Shown: positions 12,930 through 23,944 of the stretch, in pieces | Layout of the letters: each line of letters opens with the position of its first letter | How positions within the stretch are numbered: position 1 is the first letter of the stretch | NCBI RefSeq assembly: GCF_964204865.1 | Contig: NC_135261.1 | Location: 11,036,001-11,100,000 of the forward strand | DNA from: Styela clava | Taxonomy: Eukaryota; Chordata; Ascidiacea; Stolidobranchia; Styelidae | Length of the DNA: 64,000 bases | Reading direction: 5' to 3' | Notes under the pieces: model-generated | The model's input: the letters and a program-made list of their open reading frames with translations, nothing else | What the model was told of the DNA's origin: nothing | The model's database searches: none | Program-made: the position numbers and the translations under genes

Positions 12930-14027
12930 CAATACGCTCCACAGTAAGTGGGCATAAAATTTACGAAAGAATGGTAGGCATATGCTTGCTCAATAAATTA
13001 AAATATAACGAATTTTGGCATTTTAGTGTAGAGGTTGCACCAAGGTTGGTAAAGTTAAAGTACCGGGTACTTTAGAAATAGACTCCTTACACCTATAGTT
13101 CCTCCGGCTTTTTGGGCAGCCATGGCGACAGTCTACAAATGCGACTACTGGGCTATGGACAGAAGATGGCGAATCATACTGAACACTCCAATCAATGGCT
13201 GTATCGTTAAAACAATAATTCCGTGGTCAATCAATTAGCACCCTTTTGTATGGTGTTCACATACTTCACCTGTCCTTGTGCAACCATGGAACTCGACTTG
13301 ATCAGAGTCTACAGTATGTCTCAGTTGTTCCGCGGGATAGTTGCGGCAAGTGCCACATAAGGTATATGTTAAGATGTTTAAACGAGTGTATAATATCAGT
13401 GGTCTTTTACGCCAATAAATCAATTCGAATTTAACAAAGTGAGGCTAGATTTACCCAGACAGCAAGTAACAAGCTTTGGGTTTACACTAATGCCTTTATT
13501 TGTCTGTTCGAAATGGTTATTGTTTGACCTCGGGTACACGGTTGGCTTTGACTACTCCACTCGAAATGTAAAATCTGTTTTTAGAAAATATTGTTTCTCA
13601 TATTAGCTGACAGATACAATGATCATATACAGTTGTTGTTGTTGTTGTTATATGTTTTATGGCGCTTATAACTTCAGTGGTCTTTTGCGCCTTTGATCAA
13701 TTCAAATTTAAAAAATACTGTACTAACATATAATACAATATTTACGAATATATAATTATACAATTGAATCAATTACAATAAGTAATTATTTCTAAACATT
13801 TCTGCCCGTAGACAAGACAAATTCGATAACAGTGTCAATGATGTCCATATCACTAAGCACTTCTTCCAAAGTCATTTCCAATTTAAGTTTTCTGGCTTTG
13901 TTAATGACTGGTCTTCTTTGATGGTTATATCGTTGACAATGCAATAGGTAGTGGGCTACGGTCTCGGGTACGAAACACTGTGCGCAAAATCCGTCAGAAT
14001 GACAGCCAATTTTATGTAAATGTGCAT

Positions 14028-14450
14028 TCAGGGCTTAATGACCAGTTTGCAGTCGGAATAAAAGAGCTTGACTTTACGTGATAAAGTTTTGTTTTCTAGT
14101 CGTGACATCGTGGTAAGATGAAATATTTTATAATGGCTTGCTGATTCGCTATTAACATATTCCGTATGCCATTTTCCTCGAGCCAATGTATCAAAATATG
14201 ATTTTGCTTCTGAGACGGAAAGTGGCAGGGTTGCATCAAGGAAAAGTTTGTTGATTGCTCCTTTTGCCAGGTTATCCACTATTTCGTTTCCGATAATTCC
14301 TACGTGAGCTAGTGACCATAGGAATGTAATTTGTATTCCTTGTTTTATTAACATCGAGTTTATTGTATCTATTTTCGCAATTAATATGCTTTTGATTGCT
14401 GAATAATTAAGAAGAGCTGAAAGGGCATTGGGACAATCCGTTATTGTCAA
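14028..14450 (-). pseudogene. RNase H domain remnant of the non-LTR element
   Basis: 140 codons open. The C-terminal half of an RNase H fold is recognisable by TDCPNAL near the start and HVGIIGNEIVDNLAKGA about 50 residues later. This is the family's H-V-G-I-x-G-N-E-x-(A/V)-D motif, in which the last Asp is catalytic. It is out of frame with the RT upstream and so is non-functional as a polyprotein. Confidence 0.7.
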
Positions 14451-14744
14451 TACACGTTCCGGTCTTGTTGTTGCGATCCATTTGAGACAACCCAGTATTG
14501 CATATAGCTTCGATGTATGTGAAGTGACAAAACGATGTAATTTCAGTTTTTCTCCACTTTCGATTGAGGCAAATCATATGCAGCACCTACGCCAAAATGG
14601 ATTTTTCGAACCGTCAGTAAATATTTGTACACAGCCTCGATAGTTTTCGTGTATATGATCAAGAAATGACGTTTGAAGTATTGTTGTTGAACATGTTGTA
14701 CCATAAATCGTTAACGATGTATCAATTTGCGGTGGCTTCATTAT

Positions 14745-15317
14745 TCAGGGAAGAATCTCAAAATTGACATCTTTTGCAACAAAGAAGTCGGTAAAAAAGC
14801 CGTTGGTTATTTTCATATTAAACGTTGCAAATGATGGTTTGTCCGGAAAATATTCTTCCCACGACTGTTTGAATAATTGTGCTGTAATTTCGCTGTCATG
14901 AGGAATCATTCTGCATTTGTAATGTAGACATTTTCTATAATGTATAATATGTAAAGACATTCCGTTACATTGGGATTGTAAAGCTATAATATGAGTACTT
15001 TTTAATGCACTCAAGCAAATGCGTAAACATTGTGATTGGATTACAGCCAGTTTCCGCAATATAGTCGGAGATGTAAAATAAATTGCTTCCATGCCGTACT
15101 CGATGACTGGTTTTAATATTGCCCTATATACTGTGAGCAAGGTATTCTTATTTGCACCCCACTTCGTACCCGATAATGCACGTAACAAATTCACGCTTTT
15201 ACTGCATCTTTTTTCTATGTATTCAATGTATTTTCTGTATGTCAATCGTGAATCGAATATGACTTCCAGGTATTTGCAGTCTTTCTCAATTTTAAGACTA
15301 GATCTTTCTATTTTCAA
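14745..15317 (-). pseudogene. RT thumb/connection region of the non-LTR element
   Basis: 190 codons. KYLEVIFDSRLTYRKYIEYI is the conserved K-Y-L-G-V region after the RT palm, with Gly replaced by Glu. RALSGTKWGANKNTLLTVYR and VIEYGMEA follow as in LINE ORF2 proteins. A frame change separates it from both the palm and the RNase H segments. Confidence 0.7.
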
Positions 15318-15393
15318 TATTGTAGGTTTTTCTTTTCTTCGTCTCGTGAAAAGTATGGCTTTTGATTTTGTTTTCGAGAGGCGAAACCCCCAA

Positions 15394-15654
15394 TCATTGC
15401 ACCAGCAATAAATATTGTCTAGACTCTAGATTAGTTTGGACCTTTGTAAAAAGATGATCAATACGTAACTCAACTTCCCAAATACTGCAGTCGTCCGCAA
15501 AGAGCGCTATGTTTGAAGAAACACACTGGGGCAAATCGTTTGTCATAACATTAAAAAGATGTGGAGATAAAACGCTATCTTGAGGAATTCCGTTATCGAG
15601 TCTTAATATATCGGATATTGTGCTGCCGATACGGACTTGAATGGTACGGATCAA
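15394..15654 (-). pseudogene. RT palm fragment (FADD) of the non-LTR element
   Basis: 86 codons containing the RT motifs G-I-P-Q-x-S-V-L-S-P and F-A-D-D, the catalytic aspartates. The expected G after PQ is D here; the arm 2 copy instead reads PHGSVLSP. The upstream fingers domain is absent, so the element is 5'-truncated. Confidence 0.7.
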
Positions 15655-16518
15655 TAAAAAAGATTTAATTCACATAAAAGATCTACCACAATATTGAACA
15701 ATATTATACAGTGTAAAAATGCTTAATATCTTATTTTCCTATAGCCAACGGCGTTAATAACATCTACATAATTAAATATATAAGTTCATATCATAATCGA
15801 CTACACGTAATCAGAGAGATTACCCTGACGCATTAAGACCACAGTATTTATCATTGTTTGTGAACATGTTTGGCTGAAATTCCCTTTCTTTCGGATTATG
15901 CAAGAGATTTCGAGATGAGTTGCAAAATTTGGATGGTTAACAACACTGAATGCCTGCATATTCACTATACACGTACTGTTCAGTTTTGATGAGATAAGAT
16001 TGGGACTAAGTCCTGTTTATTTCAGTTTATTGTGTAAATGTTATTCGTAAACGCGTCATATTTTATTGTCAATCTTATAATTACATACTTAATCTCTTTA
16101 AAAAGAAGGTTGAAGCACGCACAGTGGTTTTATTGATGTCAAAGGAAAAAAGAAAAATTACGAAAAGCGTATAAAGCTAATGTAAAAGAGTTGGTACCAT
16201 CCACCCGATTGATATTCTGCAAATCCTTGTTCTATCCTTCGGGTATAGATAATCGGAGCTTTGTAATTGGATTTTATATCCTAACCATTATGATGGAATG
16301 TTCAAAACAGATTTTAAAAGTTGGATAAATATGAGAAGTTTGAGTTCAAAATGAGCTGAATATTGAGGGCAATATTGCAAGCTCATCAGGCACCAATACA
16401 ACAAAAATTCATTTTCCATCTATATTTTTAGAATCGGAACGTTTTGGATATCTTGCTTAAACTTCGAAATTTTCTTGTATTTCTAGTCTACCTCTACTAA
16501 ACAATATACGAAATCAAA

Positions 16519-19500
16519 ATGGGGAATTCGCCTAAAGACATGCTCCAAAAATACAGAAAATCATCTTACAGAGATATTGCTGTGCACGTTATCATTCCGC
16601 TTCTTGCTGAATTTTTTGCGATGGTTCTCCACACCTTCTGGGGATCAATGTATACGTCAACGACGAAAACCATAACAGTAGCTTCTTTAAACAGGTAAAT
16701 TTTGTAGAGAGTTTAGCGAAGCAGAAAATATTTTACTGATGACTAGGCTTTAATCATACTTTGTTCATCTGCTTCGGATTTTATCTGACCATCAATTCAC
16801 CAGACCGAGAACATGTCAGATATTATTTGCCTTATTCAAATATATTTGAGAAATTTTGCTTTGCAAAATTCAGATATTGGTAACTCCTTATTAAATAAAA
16901 TATTGAACCTGTGGACATTTACAAAGTGTGTAATATGATTGCAAAGCAAACAAAACGTAACAATTCAGTAAGTCAAATGACATACCCAACGAATAAACAT
17001 TGGCGTCCCTGTGAAAAGCAGACTTTTGATTAACTATAGATACCAACTCTCGTCATGGTTAAACTGAATTTATTCATATTTTGCTTTGTTTAAGTAATTG
17101 TAAGTCAAATTTATTTAAAGACTAACTGTGTCAACAAGTATTAAATTTGGAATGTAATTGTATTATATAACATTTAAACTTTTATCATTTTAGGACAATT
17201 CATCCCGACGAATGGAAGGTGGAATATCTGACGTCAACTCTTGTCCCCGCTTTTCAAGCAGGCTTTGCAGTGTGGATGTTTATAGTGCTATTTTGGAAAA
17301 TCTGGTGGGTGTTAACTTTTTTAGAGGTCTGTCTCAAGTAGTATAGTTTTATGATCATTTATTCATTCGCTAAAAATCCGCAATATTTGCTGACAATATT
17401 GTTGCATTTCGGTTAAATGGAAATAATATATATATATATTATTTGATACAATTTTAACCTTAACATGTAGATCTAGCGTAGATTGACCAGCATTAATTAC
17501 AACATTTAAAATATCGTATTTTGATGTTAAAGTTACCAAATGAATTGAATCTTTTTTTAAATCTTTCCAGTTAATAAAAGTACACACCATTGGCCGATAG
17601 TACCTATACTTTGGGGCAGGATGTGCTTTTGCTCTGTAGATAAAATAGTATGTTTATTTGTAAGTAATGCGACTTTTAGTATCTATTGCAACCACAGAAT
17701 CTGCATGCTATCCACATTCATTACGATGCAATAATATCATTGTCTAATAATTTCAGCGTCATCAACTTCAACCCAGCTATTTCAACATGTCTCCTTATAT
17801 CCGGGGACTTAAATCCGTGGCTCTACCTTCCGTACATTATCATGCAAATAATCGGATCAGCTCTTGGGGCAGTAATCGCTCAGGTTTAAAGCATTCGATA
17901 TTTACTGTTGCAAATTTTTTTCATAAATCAAATGTATAACTTGAGATATATATATATGAATGACATTCATAATTATACGTTCAACTGAGTTCGATGACTC
18001 ATCAGGTTTTTATAAGAAAAAGATTCTGTTTTTTTTTTACAATACTGTTTGTTTTCCTACGTATCGTTGTGTCCAGATTTATTCGTATAGCCATAAAAGT
18101 TTTAAAAAATATAACAGAAACGCATGTACACTTTTAATACCCAATCTAATACGTCGCGTATGTGTCAAATTCGGTTCAATATACCGAAAATATTTTATCT
18201 AATTTCAGGCGATAAAGAATGACGATCCCGGTCCATTTTTGATTTCTGACGATGCGAATATATCAGCGATTATTGCATATGAAATCATGGCTACCGGTAT
18301 TATGTGCTTTTTCACCAACGTTATGGTAGGGGACAAATCATACGATCAAGCGACCGGAGCTTTTGCGATTGGAATGACTGTTTTTCAAGGCATAATAGGA
18401 GGGTTAGTACATTTCTTTTCGCCTTTGAATATTTGCGAAATGTGTTAAATACTCCACATTGAAGTTTTGGAATAGCTATTTTATTTTGTGTCGATCTTGA
18501 TTTCAAACCCCATAAACAGCTACCTCAACCCGGTTGTAATGTTACTCGATATAGGCAATACAAACATGAAATCTTTACAAAACAGAAACTGCATACATGA
18601 TGTTTTTCACTACCAAGGTAATATGTTGTTTTACCACAGCCTAAAATATTTCATGCCCTTCCGGTTTAATGGTGGAATAAATTTATTATATATTTTTTAA
18701 TTTTTGCTGGAACTCGTTACGCGTAAATGAATAAAAATAATATATCAATTAACTTTTTCAAGGACCTGACCATTTTTAAAATCACATTCCTATGAGTTAA
18801 TCGTGTGTGTTGTTTCAAGCTTTACACTAAAATATTTGAACCGCAATCTTACGTTGAAAGAGGGCGTTTAGTCAGGGAACTTCGCATATTTGGCGCTAAT
18901 CCAAGGTTGCATTTTTCTGCGATATATTTTGCATCGTTCACGCTCTTTCTATCGCATTTCCTGCCAATCAAATAAATGGAGCATAGTCGACGCCTACTAT
19001 TTTGTGATGAGAGAGAGATAAGTGCTTTCAACGCATGTACTTTCTTTTGAGACATTAATAAAACGCAAAGGGTCACATTATACACATATAATTTGAAAAT
19101 ATATCTATATATTTCGCATTTGTTGGCAGTTGTAGTTTAGTATAGTTTTATGCAGTTTGGTGTAACCGGATTTTAGCGAGAATATCCACGAACGCTTCAA
19201 ATACTGCGAAAAATGCCTCCAACAACTTCCTTTTTCACAACTGCATGTGTGGATAATGCGATTTCGAATTTTAATAAAAGGGGCTTGTCAAATAAAAAAA
19301 AGTGATGATAGGCTACATTTTCACTGTTTTTAAGCGATTTAGCTAGGTTTCTACACATTGGGCTACGCAGCAATACGCAGCATTTTATGCAATACATTTA
19401 TCAAATATTTTATATTTAAGCCAAAATGTTTTTTCTACTCTTTGATTGCATTTATTTGAATCTATTGTTGTTTTCCCATGATTGTGTATTTTTGAAATAA

Positions 19501-20387
19501 TTTTTCATCGGATTACTTCGTCGCTAAATTTGCTGCTGTAATTCAGCATCAAAGTGTCGCTGACTGGATGACTCAGTGAGTCTCTTGCGACCTCATACCA
19601 ACTGCAATACGTCAATGATTTCAGTTTTACTATATGTTGTTTTTTTGCTTCATATTGATTCATGTATGACGCAAATAAATATATGAATTTGACGGTTATA
19701 ATCTGTTGTTGGAATCTACTGAACTATGTTATGGAGAGTCACTCTCTAATTTTTTTTCTAATTATTGTTGTTTTTTTACAAGGCGATGGATTGGCGCTGG
19801 TTGTCTCAATGCAGCGAGAGCAGTCGGACCTGCAATTGTAATGGGTGGATATGTTTGGAAACATCATTGGGTTTGGTGGGTTGGTGATATCCTCGGAGGC
19901 GTCGTATTTGCGCTCATATACAGGTAAGTAATGTATCGCCTAAAACCTAGATTAATTTTTCTGCGATCGTTAAGTAATAACGACGCAAGATTTGTTGATT
20001 GTGGGTTGATGCATCAGGGGTTTGACGGTAAACCAAACCGATTAGGGCCATGGTTTTTTGTTCGTGCGACGCCAAATCACGAGAAAAAATTCGAGTCGCA
20101 CTTAAACGAAAAAATGCTGCTTTTAAATAAAACTCTATTTTGTGATCGTTGATCTGTACTTTAGTTCGTAAAAAGATAAGTCTAAGTAATAAAGACAAAA
20201 GGTCAACTCTTGAGGTTGAACTCAGGTTGAAAGTATAATACATGTTTCATTTTCCAGGGCTTTCTTTGCACCGCCAGATAAAGTGTGGATCGTTCAAATC
20301 GGAAAATTTTTCTGTAAGTCAAACAAAGCAGGCGGTCATAGACGGACAAGCAGAGAAGAAGTTACTATCGGCGAGGATAAAATATGA
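16519..20387 (+). CDS. Aquaporin-8-like channel, copy A (six exons, 292 aa)
   Basis: Predicted major intrinsic protein, a membrane channel for water or small neutral solutes. Exons are 16519-16694, 17194-17304, 17757-17883, 18209-18402, 19783-19923 and 20258-20387. All have GT-AG boundaries and consistent phases, with a good start context (AAAATGG) and stop TGA at 20385. TM1 carries AEFFAMVLHTFWGSMY. Loop B has canonical NFNPAIS (residues about 99-105). Loop E has GAGCLNAARAVGP, with the usual second NPA changed to NAA but the following selectivity-filter Arg kept. A Cys two residues before the box, the loop pattern and HHWVWWVGDILGG for TM6 best match AQP8-type channels. The tail is basic then acidic. 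AATAAA lies at 20440-20445. Substrate is unknown. Copy B is at 36166-40203. Confidence 0.88.
18521..18620 (+). other. Exon-like segment encoding an NPV box inside aquaporin intron 4
   Basis: After a possible acceptor (CATAAACAG) an open stretch reads YLNPVVMLLDIGN and continues about 33 codons to a possible donor (CAAG then GTAATA). It joins exon 4 in phase, giving GG-YLNPVV, but would throw exon 5 out of frame. The reverse-complement copy at about 38115-38205 is open too, with four amino-acid changes. It could be an alternative terminal exon, a relic, or chance. Confidence 0.2.
19555..19690. repeat. Dispersed repeat with GTGTCGCTGAC core, in aquaporin intron 4
   Basis: The core GTGTCGCTGAC ... 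TCTTGCGACCTC ... ACTGCAATACG resembles blocks at about 26540-26610, 45930-46000 and 58960-59030 (either strand), each followed or preceded by TTTATTTAAAT-type DNA. The arm 2 equivalent is at about 36900-37030. An unclassified interspersed family. Confidence 0.45.
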
Positions 20388-20837
20388 CTCTTTTAACGTA
20401 TCCACCGAAGTTGCCGTCCATTCCAGTCAATTCTTTATAAATAAATTGCGAAAATAGGACGCAAGACTCAATATATTCATAAGAAAAAAAATGTTGGAAT
20501 GCGGGAATCTATGTTTAAATCAGTTTCTAACTACGAGCTGCCTATATTTAGCGAATTTAAAAGATCAAATTTTTCCGTTTGGTCGAGTTATTGCATTGTC
20601 ATTTCGTAATTTTAATCGCATTACTCAGCCCTAACATCAGTATAATTTATAGCAATAATGTTAAAATTGATTCTGACATTGAATGGTAATTTGATTTGAT
20701 ATTGTTAATATTATACATACAACCAAATTTATCATCTGAGGCTAAATTAATCGAACTGATTATATGGTCTCATCCTATTACGCACCATACAACAAATCGA
20801 TTATCTTTTAACAACAAAATCGATTATTAAAAAACAT

Positions 20838-21167
20838 GGCTGTGGAATCGGGGCAGTTTACAATTAAATTCGGTTAGAAAAAATCTTCGATACCGACTCC
20901 AATCCCTGGGTTAGGCAAAATTTTAACTTGAAATCTAACTTTGGAGTCCGCAAAAATCAGATTTACTTTGACGCATATATATGGACTTTACACTGTTCAG
21001 AACACTTCGTACACCTCCAGTTTATCATTTGTTTCAAATTTTTACTTCTGTAATTATCACTGAAAGTCTAAAATTCAGACTTCGGAGAATTTAGAATTAC
21101 CGGATAATTTGAAAATACGACTCCAATTCCAAGTAAACATGCCAAACTCTCCGATTCCACAGCTTTG
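20838..21167. repeat. MITE-like element with GGCTGTGGAATCGG inverted ends, arm 1 copy
   Basis: GGCTGTGGAATCGG at the left and CCGATTCCACAGC at the right form terminal inverted repeats enclosing about 330 bp with further CCGACTCC-type motifs. Equivalent copies are at about 35404-35711 (arm 2) and 44371-44678 (third copy), so it was in place before the duplications. Confidence 0.55.
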
Positions 21168-22184
21168 AATAGATTTGAGTTTGATAATACAAATTCAAGC
21201 TCTAACACATTAATACTGATGCTTAGCGTTCTAGTACGAGGCAAAATTTTTACCTCTCTGAAAGTTTATAATCACGCCATTTTTAAAACGACTTTATATT
21301 TCATTTACTTTTGCTATCCACACGATTTACATACTAATAATTGAATAAACCGGATTTTCTTTATATATACTCGACTTATTGCTATAGTATTTTCCGTATC
21401 CCAGCGCTTGACCGCTGTGCAGCATGGTGAGTAGCTTAGCTATGAAACTAACACAGCTTAACAATAAAAGCCTAAAATATTATATAAAATTATTCTTTAA
21501 TGAATGACTGCTCAGTGCACCAAGGATTGCATGACCGGAGTTTGATAAACTCGTTAACCGACTCTGACTCGTAATCCGGCCTCTCAACGCCAACGTTGAT
21601 GAAGAGACATTAAAAAATCTCTATTTGTGCGCCGATTTGATTGGTAAAATAAATATGACTTTACTTCCCGCAGATAAAATTCTATAGTTACGAGATTATA
21701 GCTTATTTAGGTTCGTTCACTTTCAAACGTTAATAAACTGTGCCTCGGGGCCGCGGTTATGCCCCCGACGAAGGTATAATCTTTGATTTGAAAACAATTC
21801 TATTTGTCTATTCCACATCGGATATATGCCGATATCATTAATGAATGTTCGCACAAAACATATGCACAGTTGGAAATTTATTATTGTCGGGATGATAAAA
21901 TCAAGATATTATAACAGATATGCAAATTTCGTACTTACATTCTGTCGCTGCTTTAACTATTCATCTAATTCTAATGCTTTTATAATTACTTTCCCCCTAC
22001 AAGAGAAAGCATTTCAAAGCAAGAATTTCAATTGCTAGGAAGTAGATGACCGTTGACGGATAACATCTCATTTAGATGTGCGGGAGCTTTAAATTGAGTC
22101 GAAATGAGCAATTTGCTTTTGAAACATATCAAACCTAACTTGGGCAAGCTTGATGCTATTACTTCATCAGTCAAAGCAGCTTCG

Positions 22185-22411
22185 TAGGCACCTTTCTGCA
22201 AATACTCAAGATAACTCGGATTGAATGCTTTTACAGCCTGCAACCCTATTCTGAAAAAGGTGACAGTAAAAATCAATCGATTGCTAATTTTCTAAATGAC
22301 GCGTTTATAAGTTCATCAAGAGACACCCGAATTGTGTGTGAATTGTGTGTGTGTTTGCAGGCTGTGAAAGCATTCAATCATAGTTATCTTGGGTATTTGC
22401 AGAAAGGTCTT
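22185..22411. repeat. Fold-back junction at the inner end of arm 1
   Basis: About 50 bp at 22185-22235 recurs in reverse complement at 22361-22411 (GCATTCAAT ... TATCTTG ... TATTTGCAGAAAGGT), making a hairpin-capable inverted repeat with a centre near 22298. The spacer contains a segment (22243-22335, ATTCTGAAAAAG ... GACACCCGAATTGTG) found again in the same orientation at about 27070-27185, beside the inner end of arm 2. Confidence 0.6.
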
Positions 22412-23944
22412 AGGTAGATAAATTTCTTGCAGATGAGGAAGTAGCTTGAGTTCTTCTTCAGATGGAATAGGATTTGGTTGAACTGGAATCTTGTCAATAG
22501 ACATCACATTTTCGATGAATATTTCTTCTGTATCGTCTATTGATGCAACAGTGAGATTTACTACAACACCATCATGCATGACTGGTCGTTGTCCTAATGT
22601 GTTGATTTCAACAGTACTTTGTTTTCCAGTCAAACTGAGTTCTTCAATTAAGCTTGTTTCACAAAATGTTGTATCAGACCCAATATCGACCAGAGCATAT
22701 GTTTCCACTTCCACTTTGTTTGCTCGAATCCTGACAGGCAAAATATTCCTGTAGGTATACATGGAGCTCTTACATGCATTTGAATTAGCTTGAACTGCAG
22801 AAGTCACATTCTTCTGAATTGGGCTTTGTTTATCATCCTTCCCTTCGAAGTTTGCATTTTCTTCATTTTCAGATTTCTTAGTATTCAAATGCAACAAAGT
22901 ATGATGTCTTCGGCCACACCCTTTAAAGGTGCATGTATATTGTGACTTGTAGTCCTTTACCAAGTGACCTCCACGTAGACAATTGAAGCAGAAACCAAAT
23001 TCTTTAGGGAACTTCACTCGTTCTTCAATCGACTTCGCATTAAACTTTTCACATTTTGACAAAAGATGGGAAAAGGAACAACACTTACATTTCAAAATAG
23101 TAGGACTCTGGACATGAGAAGTTGCTTTGACATCCTCAGTTTTAACAGTATAAGTTGTAGACTTTCGTGTTGATTGCCGTTTTAGTTGTGGCTTATTTTC
23201 ACGTCTTCTGATGTTTAACGATTTCGCAGTATTTGAACCTGCAATATCAGCTTCTTTTTCTATGAAATCAGCCAAGTCCCATATCTGAGCCTTTTTACCA
23301 GTATCATTCTTGATCCTCACAGCTTTCCCTTCCCATGCCTTTTGTGAGCTGTAAGGTAGCTTACTGACAAAATCGATAATACAATCAGATGTATTCATTT
23401 CTCCAAGGCTATCAAGCTTACCGAGTACAAGAACACATGTTCTTATTAAAAGAGCATAGTCCTGCAGTGCTGCATGATCATCTGGTTTTATATTCGAACA
23501 ATGATTCAACTGTTCCTTGAAAGCTTCAGTTACAACATCTGAATCACCAAATTTTTTGTGAAGAATAGCTTTAGCCTCGGCATAACCCACTTCCGGTTCA
23601 AATATAGAACAGTGTTGTATGAGTGATTTTGCCTTCCCTCTACATTGATGTAGTAAGAAATCTAATTTCAAGGCATCTGTAGGTGATTTGGCATCAATAT
23701 TAGTTTCAAAATTTTTCCTAAAAATATAGTAGTCAATAGGATTGCCAGAAAATGTCAAATATTCCAACTTGGGAGCATGCATGGCTTCACCAAAAGCTCT
23801 GGCTATACTGTGAGCAAATTTATCAGTGTCAGTGACCAAAGATTTAGACATATGTTCATCATTTGAATCTGTATTAGGTGCAAAATCAGTCGATTGTTGG
23901 GAAAACCCAGAATGCATGCTGTCATCCTTGTTTGGTGACACCAC
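22316..23944 (-). CDS. BEL/Pao Gag-protease fragment (open 542 codons)
   Basis: The longest frame in the window. Residues about 55-240 match the BEL/Pao gag region (DUF1759-like), with LEYLTFSGNPIDYYIFRKNF, a CRGKAKSLI segment and a conserved F-x-x-x-L-N-x-C block. A cysteine-rich zinc-knuckle area follows (CKCCSFSHLLSKCEKF, then CFNCLRGGHLVKDY and a third C/H cluster). It ends in the start of the DUF1758-type aspartic protease, where the active-site triad reads DIG instead of the usual D-(S/T)-G, so the enzyme is probably dead. The N-terminal coiled region continues upstream to about 24240 in a shifted frame with stops. The last about 30 codons come from the adjoining fold-back repeat. Confidence 0.75.
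   Translation of the reverse strand: MVSPNKDDSMHSGFSQQSTDFAPNTDSNDEHMSKSLVTDTDKFAHSIARAFGEAMHAPKLEYLTFSGNPIDYYIFRKNFETNIDAKSPTDALKLDFLLHQCRGKAKSLIQHCSIFEPEVGYAEAKAILHKKFGDSDVVTEAFKEQLNHCSNIKPDDHAALQDYALLIRTCVLVLGKLDSLGEMNTSDCIIDFVSKLPYSSQKAWEGKAVRIKNDTGKKAQIWDLADFIEKEADIAGSNTAKSLNIRRRENKPQLKRQSTRKSTTYTVKTEDVKATSHVQSPTILKCKCCSFSHLLSKCEKFNAKSIEERVKFPKEFGFCFNCLRGGHLVKDYKSQYTCTFKGCGRRHHTLLHLNTKKSENEENANFEGKDDKQSPIQKNVTSAVQANSNACKSSMYTYRNILPVRIRANKVEVETYALVDIGSDTTFCETSLIEELSLTGKQSTVEINTLGQRPVMHDGVVVNLTVASIDDTEEIFIENVMSIDKIPVQPNPIPSEEELKLLPHLQEIYLPKTFLQIPKITMIECFHSLQTHTQFTHNSGVS

Larger units (their letters stand above)
13632..15660 (-). mobile_element. Non-LTR retrotransposon remnant with RT and RNase H
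   Basis: Three broken frames on - follow the order of one ORF2. Residues from 15654-15394 are the RT palm, with GIPQDSVLSPHLFNVMTNDL and the catalytic FADD. Those from 15317-14745 are the RT thumb, including KYLEVIFDSRLTYRKYIEYI and VIEYGMEAIYF. Those from 14450-14028 are an RNase H end, with AHVGIIGNEIVDNLAKGA. An RNase H after the RT is characteristic of I-superclade non-LTR elements. The 3' end is marked by a (CAA)n-type tail (GTT repeats on +, 13632-13649). The element is 5'-truncated and frameshifted. Its 5' part is shared with 41158-41788, so it was present before the inverted duplication. Confidence 0.75.
15047..22235 (+). repeat. Inverted duplication, arm 1
   Basis: This segment is matched in reverse complement by 27195-41788. 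It covers the LINE 5' part, about 0.8 kb of upstream DNA, the whole aquaporin gene with introns, and about 1.8 kb of 3' flank. By eye, exons and introns are highly similar with short indels; for example, about 95 bp near 40650-40745 is absent from arm 1 near 16075. The outer boundary falls within the LINE: similarity stops at about 15047 and 41788. Confidence 0.85.

Noticed and set aside
17570..17700. Possible extra aquaporin exon between exons 2 and 3
   Set aside because: Exon 2 joins exon 3 in phase and gives a continuous aquaporin alignment (WKIC-VINFNPAIS); an added segment would break it.
22028..22276. 82-codon frame on - with YLEYLQKGAYEAALTDEVIA
   Set aside because: It reads like coding sequence but spans the fold-back junction, is disrupted in the other two copies, and has no splice partner.
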